Source: JBGRPZ01 sp041725955
GTDB taxonomy: Bacteria; Bacteroidota; Bacteroidia; Bacteroidales; JBGRPZ01
Direction: 5' to 3'
DNA: 64,000 nt
Assembly: GCA_041725955.1 (NCBI GenBank)
Contig: JBGRQE010000004.1
Coordinates: 77,253 to 141,252 of the forward strand
Every line of letters begins with the position of its first letter. Positions within the stretch are counted from its first letter, which is position 1. Position numbers and translations under genes: made by a program. Below the pieces are notes generated by a model. That model had not been told where the DNA came from. It saw only the letters and a program-made list of their open reading frames with translations, and did not search any database. Below, piece by piece: positions 9,040 to 16,382 of the stretch.

Positions 9040-10059
9040 TTATGATATTTTCCGCATTAATTTTTCAAGTTTTTCAAACTGATAAGGAGTGCCCAGAACA
9101 AATAATTTGGATTTGAAGGATAATTTTATGTCGGGGGATGGATTAATAACATAATCTCCTTCTGGCGATTTATAACCAATAATATTTACTCCAGTTTTTT
9201 CTCTTAAGTCTAGTTCCCTTATACTTCTGGGGATAAATTCATTTGCATAATGCGATAAATCAAATTCATGAATTTGATTTAGGTCAAGACTTGGAATCGA
9301 AAGTTGATCTAAGAATTCTACAATGTCTGGTTGAGTAATTAATATTGCCATATGTGTTCCGCCTACTTTTTCGGGCATAATTACATTATCAACTTTAGCT
9401 ACTCTTAATTTTTTTAAAGCATTCTCTGAACTCGCTCTGCTAATTATTTTTAATCTTTCGTTTAATGCTCTGGCACTTAAAACAACAAATAGATTGTTTG
9501 CGTCATTTGGGAGTGTTGTTACGAGTGCTTTTGCTTTATGGATGCCTGCTTTTTCCAAAGTGTCATCATCTGTAGCATCACCCTCCAGAAATCTTATGTT
9601 TTTATCTTCATTATGTGAAATAATTTCAGTGTCGTTATCGATAACAAGAAAAGGAGTTTCGCTTTCTTCTAATTCTTTTGCTACTTGACGGCCATTTCTT
9701 CCAAATCCAATAATAATTACATGATTTTCCATAGTTTTAAATTTTTGAAAGCCCTTTCCTAATAAAGAAACTAATTTTAATTCTACAATGTGTGATGTTA
9801 TAATTGAAATAGCATAAGCATACGTACTGAAACTGATAAGTATTAAGAAAATGTTGAATATCTTGCCTGCATTTGATGATTCCCATAATTCTCCATACCC
9901 AACAGTTGAAATAGTTATTATAGTCATGTAAAGTGAATCAATAAAGTTTTGATCCTCAATAATCATATATCCAACAGTTCCAATAATTACGATTAGTGCT
10001 AATAAAAATATGGCAACCTTTACTCTGTAAAGGCCTTTATTTTGTCGTTTTTTTCTCAA
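9040..10059 (-). CDS. Two-TM potassium channel with RCK/TrkA-N domain
   Basis: The 339-residue protein has two membrane helices around a pore loop with the K+ selectivity filter TVGYG at residues 52-56. An NAD-binding RCK domain follows (GFGRNG at 118-123, acidic VIDND about 20 residues on), then a TrkA-C-like domain near the C terminus. This is the MthK/Kch layout, a ligand-gated K+ channel in the inner membrane. The gating ligand (Ca2+, nucleotide or other) cannot be read from the sequence. A textbook Bacteroidota promoter lies just upstream. Confidence 0.93.
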   Translation of the reverse strand: MRKKRQNKGLYRVKVAIFLLALIVIIGTVGYMIIEDQNFIDSLYMTIITISTVGYGELWESSNAGKIFNIFLILISFSTYAYAISIITSHIVELKLVSLLGKGFQKFKTMENHVIIIGFGRNGRQVAKELEESETPFLVIDNDTEIISHNEDKNIRFLEGDATDDDTLEKAGIHKAKALVTTLPNDANNLFVVLSARALNERLKIISRASSENALKKLRVAKVDNVIMPEKVGGTHMAILITQPDIVEFLDQLSIPSLDLNQIHEFDLSHYANEFIPRSIRELDLREKTGVNIIGYKSPEGDYVINPSPDIKLSFKSKLFVLGTPYQFEKLEKLMRKIS

Positions 10060-10085
10060 GATAGAAGAATTTAAGTGATAGTAAA

Positions 10086-10116
10086 CAAATATAGTGAATA
10101 GTGTATTAGCTCCAAA
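10086..10116 (-). promoter_or_regulatory. Promoter of the K+ channel gene
   Basis: On the minus strand, TTTG (10113-10116) is followed after 19 bases by TATATTTG (10086-10093). This is a full match to the Bacteroidota primary sigma consensus TTTG-N19-21-TAnnTTTG. Predicted transcription would start near 10081, about 22 bases before the ATG. Confidence 0.75.
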
Positions 10117-10220
10117 ATCAAAAAGAACAGTTTTTTTGCATAAAATTTTTATAGCTTTTTAAGTGAACAAATGTATTTGTTGTAATGTATTAGTCTTTAA
10201 TAAATTAAAGCTTACTTATT

Positions 10221-10850
10221 ATGAATCAGGATAAACTGTCAAAAAGTTATTTATTGATACCCCTTTTGGGATTGATAATTTCATTCGTCTTTTCTGTGCT
10301 TTGGATAACTCCTCATTCCGAGCACTCGGTGCGTTTTTGCTTACGCTCAACAGCATTGGTGTCATGGGTTTTTTATATGATTGCTTTTTTATCTGCTGCT
10401 GCCCCAAAGATTTTTAAAAATTCTTTTGGGAAAAAATGGCGTCGTATAGGTATATTCTTCTTTTGGGGGTTTATAGCAAGTCATACGGTTCATCTCACTA
10501 ATATTTATTATCTGGTTGATGTCTATTATGGGGGAGATCCAACGCATTTAAGTAATTATTTTCCAAAGATGGGATATATATTTATATATGTAATGTTTTT
10601 AATGAGTCTAAAACCTGTTCAAAATGTCTTGGGTCAAAAGCTATGTGCTGAGTTCTTAAGTTTTGCAGTTTACTATATTATGTTTGCCTTTACTTATGGC
10701 CTTTTTGATATAACTACAGCTTCTTTTAATCTTATACAGTTTATCTTATACTTAATTACTTGGATTGTAATATTTATTAGAGGATTTTCTAAACCTGGTT
10801 TTGATAATATAAAGGTTCGTCAAACAGATAATGTAATCCTCCCTTGGTAA
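10221..10850 (+). CDS. Hypothetical six-helix membrane protein
   Basis: The 209-residue protein has about six hydrophobic segments and short loops. One helix carries two histidines (ASHTVHLTN), a spacing also seen in haem-binding or ferric-reductase-like membrane proteins, but I cannot assign a family. It is divergent from the K+ channel gene and precedes prfA by about 100 bases, with no terminator seen between them. No function is proposed. Confidence 0.75.
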   Translation: MNQDKLSKSYLLIPLLGLIISFVFSVLWITPHSEHSVRFCLRSTALVSWVFYMIAFLSAAAPKIFKNSFGKKWRRIGIFFFWGFIASHTVHLTNIYYLVDVYYGGDPTHLSNYFPKMGYIFIYVMFLMSLKPVQNVLGQKLCAEFLSFAVYYIMFAFTYGLFDITTASFNLIQFILYLITWIVIFIRGFSKPGFDNIKVRQTDNVILPW

Positions 10851-10922
10851 ATCCTTATCTATCAGGATTCGAAAAGTAGTTTATAATGGGATTGCACATA
10901 TTAACGTTCTGATAAAAATCAT

Positions 10923-10930
10923 TACATTTG
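10923..10930 (+). promoter_or_regulatory. Probable -7 element upstream of prfA
   Basis: TACATTTG matches the Bacteroidota TAnnTTTG element. Predicted transcription starts about 5 bases downstream, which leaves a leader of roughly 19 bases before the prfA ATG. The -33 box is weak. Confidence 0.5.
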
Positions 10931-10953
10931 TCCCTCAAAAAATAGGAACACGA

Positions 10954-12030
10954 ATGCTTGACAAATTAGAAGCTATAAAAAGACGGTACGAAGAGATTGC
11001 CGAACAGATGAATGATCCTGCTTCCCAAGCAGATATGAAGAAATTCATTCAGTTGAATAAAGATTATAAAGAGCTTGAGCCTGTAGTACATGCCTATAAA
11101 AAATATAAAAATGTACTAGATAATATTGAGTCGGCAAAAGAGGTCTTAGAAACAGAAACTGATGACGATTTTCGTTCCATGGCCAAGGAGGAGTTAAGTG
11201 AAATGACTACCAGAAAGGGTGAAATGGAAGAAGAGATTCGTTTGTTAATGATTCCTTCTGATCCAGCTGATAATAAAAATGCCATTCTTGAAATTCGTGC
11301 AGGTACAGGTGGAGATGAAGCAAGTCTTTTTGCAGGTGACCTTTATCGAATGTATACAAAATATGCTGAAACCAAAGGTTGGAAAACTGAAGTGGTCGAT
11401 CTTACCGAAGGTACCATGGGTGGGTATAAGGAAGTCATAATGAATGTTAGCGGTGATAATGTGTATGGAATTTTAAAATACGAATCGGGTGTGCATCGTG
11501 TACAACGTGTACCAAAAACCGAAACCCAAGGACGTATTCATACTTCTGCTGCATCTATTGTTGTTTTGCCTGAAGCTGAAGATTTTGATATTGATTTGAA
11601 AGAAAGCGATATTCGTAAAGATATATTTTGCTCTAGTGGACCTGGTGGACAATCGGTAAATACTACTTATTCAGCGGTTCGTTTAACCCACGTTCCTACC
11701 GGTGTTGTAGCTACCTGTCAGGATGAAAAATCTCAGATAAAAAACCTTGCCAAAGCTATGAAGGTATTGCGTTCCAGAATTTATGAAATGGAATACCAAA
11801 AGTATATGGAAGAGGTTTGCTCAAAAAGAAAAACCATGGTTTCTACTGGAGACCGTTCTGCAAAGATTCGTACCTACAACTGGCCTCAAGGTCGTGTAAC
11901 TGATCATAGAATAGGACTTACCTTATATAATTTGCAAGATATTATTGGTGGTTCTATTCAGGAAATTATTGATAAGCTACAACTGGCTGAGAACGCTGAG
12001 AAATTAAAAGCGGAATTTGGTGATGAATAA
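10954..12030 (+). CDS. prfA: Peptide chain release factor 1
   Basis: The 358-residue protein carries the catalytic GGQ motif (residues 231-233), which triggers peptidyl-tRNA hydrolysis. The stop-codon recognition tripeptide is Pro-Lys-Thr (187-189, in RVPKTETQGRIHTSAA), the PxT form specific to RF1, which reads UAA and UAG. It has full family length. The pyrF start overlaps its stop codon, so the two genes are translationally coupled. Confidence 0.97.
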   Translation: MLDKLEAIKRRYEEIAEQMNDPASQADMKKFIQLNKDYKELEPVVHAYKKYKNVLDNIESAKEVLETETDDDFRSMAKEELSEMTTRKGEMEEEIRLLMIPSDPADNKNAILEIRAGTGGDEASLFAGDLYRMYTKYAETKGWKTEVVDLTEGTMGGYKEVIMNVSGDNVYGILKYESGVHRVQRVPKTETQGRIHTSAASIVVLPEAEDFDIDLKESDIRKDIFCSSGPGGQSVNTTYSAVRLTHVPTGVVATCQDEKSQIKNLAKAMKVLRSRIYEMEYQKYMEEVCSKRKTMVSTGDRSAKIRTYNWPQGRVTDHRIGLTLYNLQDIIGGSIQEIIDKLQLAENAEKLKAEFGDE

Positions 12031-12856
12031 GCAGCAGTTGGTCGATATAATAAAAAAGAAGAGGTCTTTCCTTTGTGTAGGACTGGATTCTGATTTGGAT
12101 AAAATTCCTGATTTTTTGCTTAGTGAGGAAGATCCTGTTTTTGCTTTTAACAAGCAAATTATAGATGCTACTTTACCTTATGCAGTTGCTTATAAGCCTA
12201 ATATAGCATTTTATGAAAGTAGAGGAATTGAAGGTTGGAAAAGTTTAGAGCGTACAATGAATTATTTGGCGCAATTTTCTGATGAAGCTTTTACGATTGC
12301 TGATGCAAAAAGAGGTGACATCGGAAATACTTCTAAGCAGTATGCCAAGACCTTCTTTGAGTATATGAATTTTGATTCTATTACTGTTGCTCCTTATATG
12401 GGTGAAGATTCGGTAACTCCTTTTTTAGAGTATAAAGATAAGATAGTGATACTGCTTGCTTTAACTTCTAATAAAGGTGCATTTGATTTTCAATTTATCG
12501 AAAATAAGGATACTCATAAACGTCTTTTTGAAGAAGTTCTTGCAAAAAGTTGTGAATGGGGAAATGAAGAAAATATGATGTATGTTGTAGGAGCAACTAA
12601 AACTGAAATGCTCATGGATATACGACAAGTTATTCCCGATCATTTTCTTCTTGTACCCGGAGTAGGAGCTCAGGGGGGAAGCCTTGAGCAGGTTGCTAAA
12701 TATGGCTTGAATAAAGATTGCGGCCTTTTGGTTAATTCTAGTAGAGGAATTATCTTTGCTTCTAAAGAAACTGATTTTGCAAGTATTGCTGCAGTGAAGG
12801 CAAAAGAATTGCAAGAACAAATGGCGCAAATGTTAGAAAAAGCTCGTATTATATAG
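12023..12856 (+). CDS. pyrF: Orotidine 5'-phosphate decarboxylase (type 2)
   Basis: The 277-residue protein converts OMP to UMP, the last step of de novo pyrimidine synthesis. It shows the catalytic DAKRGDIGNT loop of the longer type 2 subfamily and a phosphate-binding VPGVGAQGG segment. I chose the ATG at 12023, whose ATGAATAA overlaps the prfA stop by 8 bases, over an in-frame TTG two codons upstream. A strong terminator closes the prfA-pyrF unit. Confidence 0.96.
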   Translation: MNKQQLVDIIKKKRSFLCVGLDSDLDKIPDFLLSEEDPVFAFNKQIIDATLPYAVAYKPNIAFYESRGIEGWKSLERTMNYLAQFSDEAFTIADAKRGDIGNTSKQYAKTFFEYMNFDSITVAPYMGEDSVTPFLEYKDKIVILLALTSNKGAFDFQFIENKDTHKRLFEEVLAKSCEWGNEENMMYVVGATKTEMLMDIRQVIPDHFLLVPGVGAQGGSLEQVAKYGLNKDCGLLVNSSRGIIFASKETDFASIAAVKAKELQEQMAQMLEKARII

Positions 12857-12872
12857 ATATAAGTATCTGATA

Positions 12873-12916
12873 AAAAAAGCTTGTTTTTGCCAAGAGCAAA
12901 ACAAGCTTTTTTTTAT
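12873..12916 (+). terminator. Terminator of prfA-pyrF
   Basis: A long stem pairs an A-rich left arm ending GCTTGTTTTTGC with a right arm GCAAAACAAGC (one-base bulge), around a short CAAGA loop. An unbroken T run follows from 12907. The A-rich left side could also serve the convergent regulator gene. Confidence 0.85.
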
Positions 12917-12936
12917 GTATCAAGATATTCAAAAAA

Positions 12937-13215
12937 TTATTTGTCAACAATTTTATCGAAAGGGATTAGAAAACCCTCTTTTGTCCTTTTGCCAAATCCA
13001 ACTACAAAATCACCTATGTCTTCTTCAAAATAATAGGTCCCTTTTTTTCTGGAAAACTTTATGTTGGCGCCTTTAGCGTTTAGGTCTTCCAATCGGGAAT
13101 AAAAAGTTGTTTTTGAAATGCCTAACTTTCTTGAGAATGAAATTGGTCCACCTGTAGTTTCACTTTTGATCTTCCAACACATATGGCTGATTTGGCTATT
13201 TTTTGAATTATCCAT
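12937..13215 (-). CDS. Small winged helix-turn-helix regulator
   Basis: The 92-residue protein has a helix-turn-helix at about residues 23-50 (ISFSRKLGISKTTFYSRLE) and a wing-like hairpin with IKFSRKKGTYYFEE, as in DeoR/HTH_11-like domains. It has no ligand domain, so any signal must act by another route or it works as a plain repressor. Its promoter carries a perfect palindrome over the predicted start site, which points to autoregulation. A tandem repeat array lies 220-330 bases upstream of the start codon. The target genes are unknown. Confidence 0.75.
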   Translation of the reverse strand: MDNSKNSQISHMCWKIKSETTGGPISFSRKLGISKTTFYSRLEDLNAKGANIKFSRKKGTYYFEEDIGDFVVGFGKRTKEGFLIPFDKIVDK

Positions 13216-13243
13216 TCTATTAGAGTTTTAAATCTAAGGAGGA

Positions 13244-13256
13244 CTTGAGACTCAAG
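13244..13256. promoter_or_regulatory. Operator-like palindrome of the regulator gene
   Basis: CTTGAGACTCAAG is a perfect 6-bp inverted repeat around one base. It lies 29-41 bases upstream of the regulator's start codon and covers the transcription start predicted from the adjacent -7 element. This position fits a repressor site, most simply for the regulator itself. Confidence 0.55.
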
Positions 13257-13259
13257 AAA

Positions 13260-13290
13260 CAAATTTAAGAATAAATACTATTTTATCAAT
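13260..13290 (-). promoter_or_regulatory. Promoter of the small regulator gene
   Basis: On the minus strand, ATTG (13287-13290) is followed after 19 bases by TAAATTTG (13260-13267), a good match to the Bacteroidota consensus. The predicted start is near 13255, inside the CTTGAGACTCAAG palindrome. Confidence 0.6.
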
Positions 13291-13432
13291 TATTTCTTTA
13301 TCTTTTTGTATTCAATTTAAATTGATCTGAATTCAATATTTTTATCCTTAACTATAAAGAGGTGTTTTAAAGGTATTAATTATGCTTAACCTTAACTTTG
13401 ATATTCTCCAAGAGATACTTTTTATGGATCTT

Positions 13433-13542
13433 AAACCTCCTAGATATTTGATAAAAACCTCCTAGGTATTTAGTAAAAACCTCCTAGATATTTAGTAAAA
13501 ACCTCCTAGGTATTTAGTAAAAACCTCCTAGGTATTTAGTGA
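13433..13542. repeat. Five tandem copies of a 22-bp repeat
   Basis: Five head-to-tail units of exactly 22 bases start at 13433, 13455, 13477, 13499 and 13521. The consensus is AAACCTCCTAGG followed by TATTTAGTAA. Copies 1 and 3 have A instead of the second G of CTAGG, copy 1 also has GA for AG, and copy 5 ends in GA. Each unit holds the dyad ACCT-N3-AGGT (in copies 2, 4 and 5). Read on the minus strand, every unit contains AGGAGGT or a near copy. There are no spacers, so this is not a CRISPR array. The surrounding gap (13216-13718) otherwise holds only the regulator promoter and the rny terminator. Confidence 0.9.
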
Positions 13543-13668
13543 AAATGCAGTAGGTTTATGGGTAATCAATATTATTGCTGGTAGTTATTTAAGGTAGTAA
13601 TGATTGCTGTAGATAGCTGTATATTTAGTTTTGGTATATGCTATGATTCTAATAGATTTGATATAAAA

Positions 13669-13694
13669 AAAACCATCTCATTTGAGATGGTTTT
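13669..13694 (-). terminator. Terminator of rny
   Basis: A perfect 12-bp stem pairs AAAACCATCTCA (13669-13680) with TGAGATGGTTTT (13683-13694). On the minus strand it ends in a run of eight T, so it closes the zapA-6S-rny transcript. Confidence 0.88.
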
Positions 13695-13718
13695 CCTTTA
13701 TTTTAAGACAGGCAGATT

Positions 13719-15263
13719 TTATTTTGCAAAGTTAATTGCTCTGGTTTCGCGTATTACAGTAATTTTAATCTGTCCTGGATAAGTCATTTCATTCTGAATT
13801 TTGCGAGATAATTCATAAGAGATTTTTTCTGCTTCAAGATCTGAAACCTGTTCGGCAGCAACAATAACTCTTAATTCACGACCCGCTTGAATGGCGTATG
13901 TTTTCATTACACCTTCATAGTCCATTGCCATTTCTTCAAGTTTGTGCAAACGTTGGATATATGCTTCCACAACTTCTCTACGAGCTCCAGGTCGAGCTCC
14001 AGAAATAGCATCACAAACCTGAACGATAGGTGCAAATAGAGAAGTCATTTCAACTTCGTCGTGGTGAGCACCAATTGCATTACAAACTTCTGGTTTTTCC
14101 TTAAACTTTTCAGCAAGTTTCATACCTATAATTGCGTGTGGCAATTCAGGTTCGTTATCAGGAACCTTACCTATATCGTGGAGCAAACCAGCTCTTTTCG
14201 CTTTTTTAGGATTCATTCCTAATTCAGAGGCCATTGTAGAAGCTAGTTTTGCTACTTCAATAGAGTGCTGTAATAAGTTCTGTCCGTAGGAAGATCTGTA
14301 TTTCATTTTACCGATCAATCGAATTAGTTCAGGATGCATATTATGAATGCCAAGATCAATTATGGTTCTTTTTCCTGTTTCAACGATTTCATGTTCAACT
14401 TGTTTTTTGATTTTTGTAACCACTTCTTCGATACGTGCAGGGTGGATACGTCCATCAGACACCAATTTTTGAAGTGATAAACGTGCAATTTCTCTTCTTA
14501 CAGGATCAAATCCTGAAAGGATAATTGCTTCTGGAGAATCATCGATAATGATTTCAATGCCAGTCAAAGCTTCAAGGGCTCTAATATTTCTACCCTCACG
14601 GCCAATTATACGACCTTTGATTTCATCATTTTCGATATTGAATACAGATACGGTATTTTCTATTGCATGCTCTGCAGCTGTGCGTTGCATGGTTTCTATA
14701 ATCATTTTTTTGGCTTCCTGGTTTGCAGAAAGTTTAGCCTCTTCAACTATGTCCTTAATTTGAACCATAGCTTCAGAGCGAGCCTCTTCAACCATGCCTT
14801 CTTTAAGTTTTTCTTTAGCTTCTTCTGCAGAATAACCTGAAATTTCTTCTAGTTTAGAGTTTTGATTATCAATGATAATTTCAAGTTCTCCTTGTTTTTT
14901 ATTTACAAGATTTACTTGATTGGTTAGGCTTTGCTTGATTGTATTAATCTCTTTATTTTTCTTGTTAAGATCTTCAAGCTTTGAGTTTAAATTTGACTCT
15001 TTCTGTCTTAGTCTATTTTCGACTTTTTGTAGCTGTTGATTCTTTTCGTTTATCAACTTTTCATGATCAGTCTTTAGCTGAAGAAATTTTTCTTTAGCTT
15101 GCAAAATCTTATCCTTTTTCATTACCTCCGCTTGTTTCTCAGCTTCTTCGATAATGTGGATATGCTTCTTCTCCAAGACCTTTTTAAGAAGCGTTCTTCC
15201 TAAAGCGAGGCCTATTCCAACTCCCACAATGATAGCTACAACTATAAACAATATATTTTCCAT
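13719..15263 (-). CDS. rny: Ribonuclease Y
   Basis: The 514-residue protein has an N-terminal membrane helix (MENILFIVVAIIVGVGIGLA), a long charged coiled coil (about residues 25-190), a KH RNA-binding domain with GRIIGREGRNIRALE, and an HD phosphohydrolase domain with the metal-binding pair in LLHDIGKV. It is a membrane-anchored endonuclease that initiates mRNA decay. An upstream in-frame start at 15320 exists, but the membrane helix begins at the ATG at 15263, the usual start in the family. It lies downstream of zapA and the 6S RNA on the same strand. Confidence 0.95.
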   Translation of the reverse strand: MENILFIVVAIIVGVGIGLALGRTLLKKVLEKKHIHIIEEAEKQAEVMKKDKILQAKEKFLQLKTDHEKLINEKNQQLQKVENRLRQKESNLNSKLEDLNKKNKEINTIKQSLTNQVNLVNKKQGELEIIIDNQNSKLEEISGYSAEEAKEKLKEGMVEEARSEAMVQIKDIVEEAKLSANQEAKKMIIETMQRTAAEHAIENTVSVFNIENDEIKGRIIGREGRNIRALEALTGIEIIIDDSPEAIILSGFDPVRREIARLSLQKLVSDGRIHPARIEEVVTKIKKQVEHEIVETGKRTIIDLGIHNMHPELIRLIGKMKYRSSYGQNLLQHSIEVAKLASTMASELGMNPKKAKRAGLLHDIGKVPDNEPELPHAIIGMKLAEKFKEKPEVCNAIGAHHDEVEMTSLFAPIVQVCDAISGARPGARREVVEAYIQRLHKLEEMAMDYEGVMKTYAIQAGRELRVIVAAEQVSDLEAEKISYELSRKIQNEMTYPGQIKITVIRETRAINFAK

Positions 15264-15309
15264 AAGGATTCGAATCTTTATGCTCTGGGGAAGGAATCTA
15301 TAAAATGAG

Positions 15310-15502
15310 AAAAAACCCACTGAATGAGGGTGTTATGTAAACCCCAAAAAGACACTTATAGGGTTGCCGAACCATTCGAACGTCCACTGCTGTATAAATA
15401 CAGACTTATAAATAAGTTGAGGCCTGTCCTACAAGCTCTTGAGCTAGACCCTAATTTTAATACTGTTGAGTTTACAAACAGCTTTCATCCAGCGGGTATA
15501 TC
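15310..15502 (-). ncRNA. ssrS: 6S RNA (ssrS), between zapA and rny
   Basis: The 230-base gap between zapA and rny folds as one long, interrupted rod on the minus strand. The terminal stem pairs ACCCGCUGGAUG (15497-15486) with CAUUCAGUGGGU (15326-15315) over 12 positions. A second stem pairs UGUAAAC (15476-15470) with GUUUACA (15342-15336). A third (AGGGU with ACCCU) closes an apical arm, which leaves a large open central region. This rod-and-bubble form, the size near 190 nt and the position beside zapA fit 6S RNA, which mimics an open promoter and binds RNA polymerase. It ends in a T run (15314-15309). I see no own promoter, so it may be processed from the zapA message. Confidence 0.72.
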
Positions 15503-15523
15503 TTAAAATGTTGAAAGAACCAT

Positions 15524-15823
15524 TTACTCTTTCTTTTCGTCTAATTCAGTAGAGAGCACAGCATCAATTTCCATTAATCGATCATATACTTCACCTGTTT
15601 TTTGATCAATTTCTGTTTCTTTCTTAATGGAATTACTAGCAAATTGTAACACAATCATCGCCAACAAATCCTGCTTGTCTTTAAAAGCATAACTCTTCGA
15701 GTAAGTTACAACTTTATCGTTGATTAGTGCCGCTGCCTTTCTAATTACTTGCTCTTCTTCTTTTTTGATAACCATCTTATATGGACGGTCAGCTATATTT
15801 AGACTAATGGTTACTTCATCCAT
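15524..15823 (-). CDS. zapA: Cell division protein ZapA
   Basis: The 99-residue protein has the ZapA layout: an N-terminal beta segment (VTISLNIADRPYKMVI), an EEEQVIRKAAALIN helix and a long C-terminal coiled-coil helix. ZapA binds FtsZ and bundles its filaments at the division site. It is followed by the 6S RNA and rny and preceded by a 95-residue coiled-coil gene. One promoter upstream of that gene may serve all of them. Confidence 0.9.
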   Translation of the reverse strand: MDEVTISLNIADRPYKMVIKKEEEQVIRKAAALINDKVVTYSKSYAFKDKQDLLAMIVLQFASNSIKKETEIDQKTGEVYDRLMEIDAVLSTELDEKKE

Positions 15824-15847
15824 TTGTTGTCTTTATTATATATTGGG

Positions 15848-16135
15848 CTAATTTTCGAGAAAACTGATGCATTTGTCCAGATCTTGAATCAAAAGGTCAA
15901 TCTTCTTCTTCATTTCCCTTGTCTCATTTCCAGATTCTTTTGCCCTAGCAAATTTTATATTATTGATCTCTTCTTGAAGATTTTGAATATTTTCATTCTT
16001 CTTCAGAAGCTCTTCTCGTAATTGCCGATTTTCACTTCTAACTACATCTAGCTCTGCAATTACATCCCTTTGTATTTGCAGGAGTTTTGCAATTTTGTAT
16101 TCAATTCCCGAAATAAGAAACTTAATATCTTCCAT
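15848..16135 (-). CDS. Small coiled-coil protein upstream of zapA
   Basis: The 95-residue protein is almost wholly helical and charged, with heptad patterning (for example LREELLKKNENIQNLQEEI), so it is a predicted coiled coil. The start is set at the ATG at 16135, since a longer frame would begin upstream of the predicted transcription start. It lies 24 bases before zapA in the same unit. Size, form and place recall ZapB-type partners of ZapA, but no sequence proof of homology is visible, and the function is inference. Confidence 0.75.
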   Translation of the reverse strand: MEDIKFLISGIEYKIAKLLQIQRDVIAELDVVRSENRQLREELLKKNENIQNLQEEINNIKFARAKESGNETREMKKKIDLLIQDLDKCISFLEN

Positions 16136-16162
16136 GAAAATCAGAAATTTGCGATTCGCCTG

Positions 16163-16194
16163 CAAAGTTACTTAATATGGGTATAACTGTCAAT
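16163..16194 (-). promoter_or_regulatory. Promoter of the coiled-coil/zapA/6S/rny unit
   Basis: On the minus strand, ATTG (16191-16194) is followed after 20 bases by TAACTTTG (16163-16170). Predicted start near 16158, about 23 bases before the ATG at 16135. Confidence 0.65.
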
Positions 16195-16382
16195 ACTTCC
16201 TATTTAGTATTTGTGTATTATTTTGCGAATTATTTATAAACAATTCAAAAGAAGCCATTTATTTATGAAAAAAAATAAAAAATAAATGAAACGATTTGTG
16301 CTTTAATGGTATTTCTATAATGAATAAGCAATCATTTTTGGCAAATTTAATGATTTTCGCCAATATTTAGAACAATCATAAT

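Noticed and set aside
13433..13542. Reading the 22-bp repeats as a CRISPR array
   Set aside because: The units are directly adjacent with no spacers, and no cas gene is in the window.
13600..13782. 60-codon plus-strand frame downstream of the tandem repeats
   Set aside because: It crosses the rny terminator and runs into the end of rny on the opposite strand. No coding character.
15324..15506. 60-codon plus-strand frame between rny and zapA
   Set aside because: It is the opposite strand of the 6S RNA candidate, and the RNA structure explains the sequence better.
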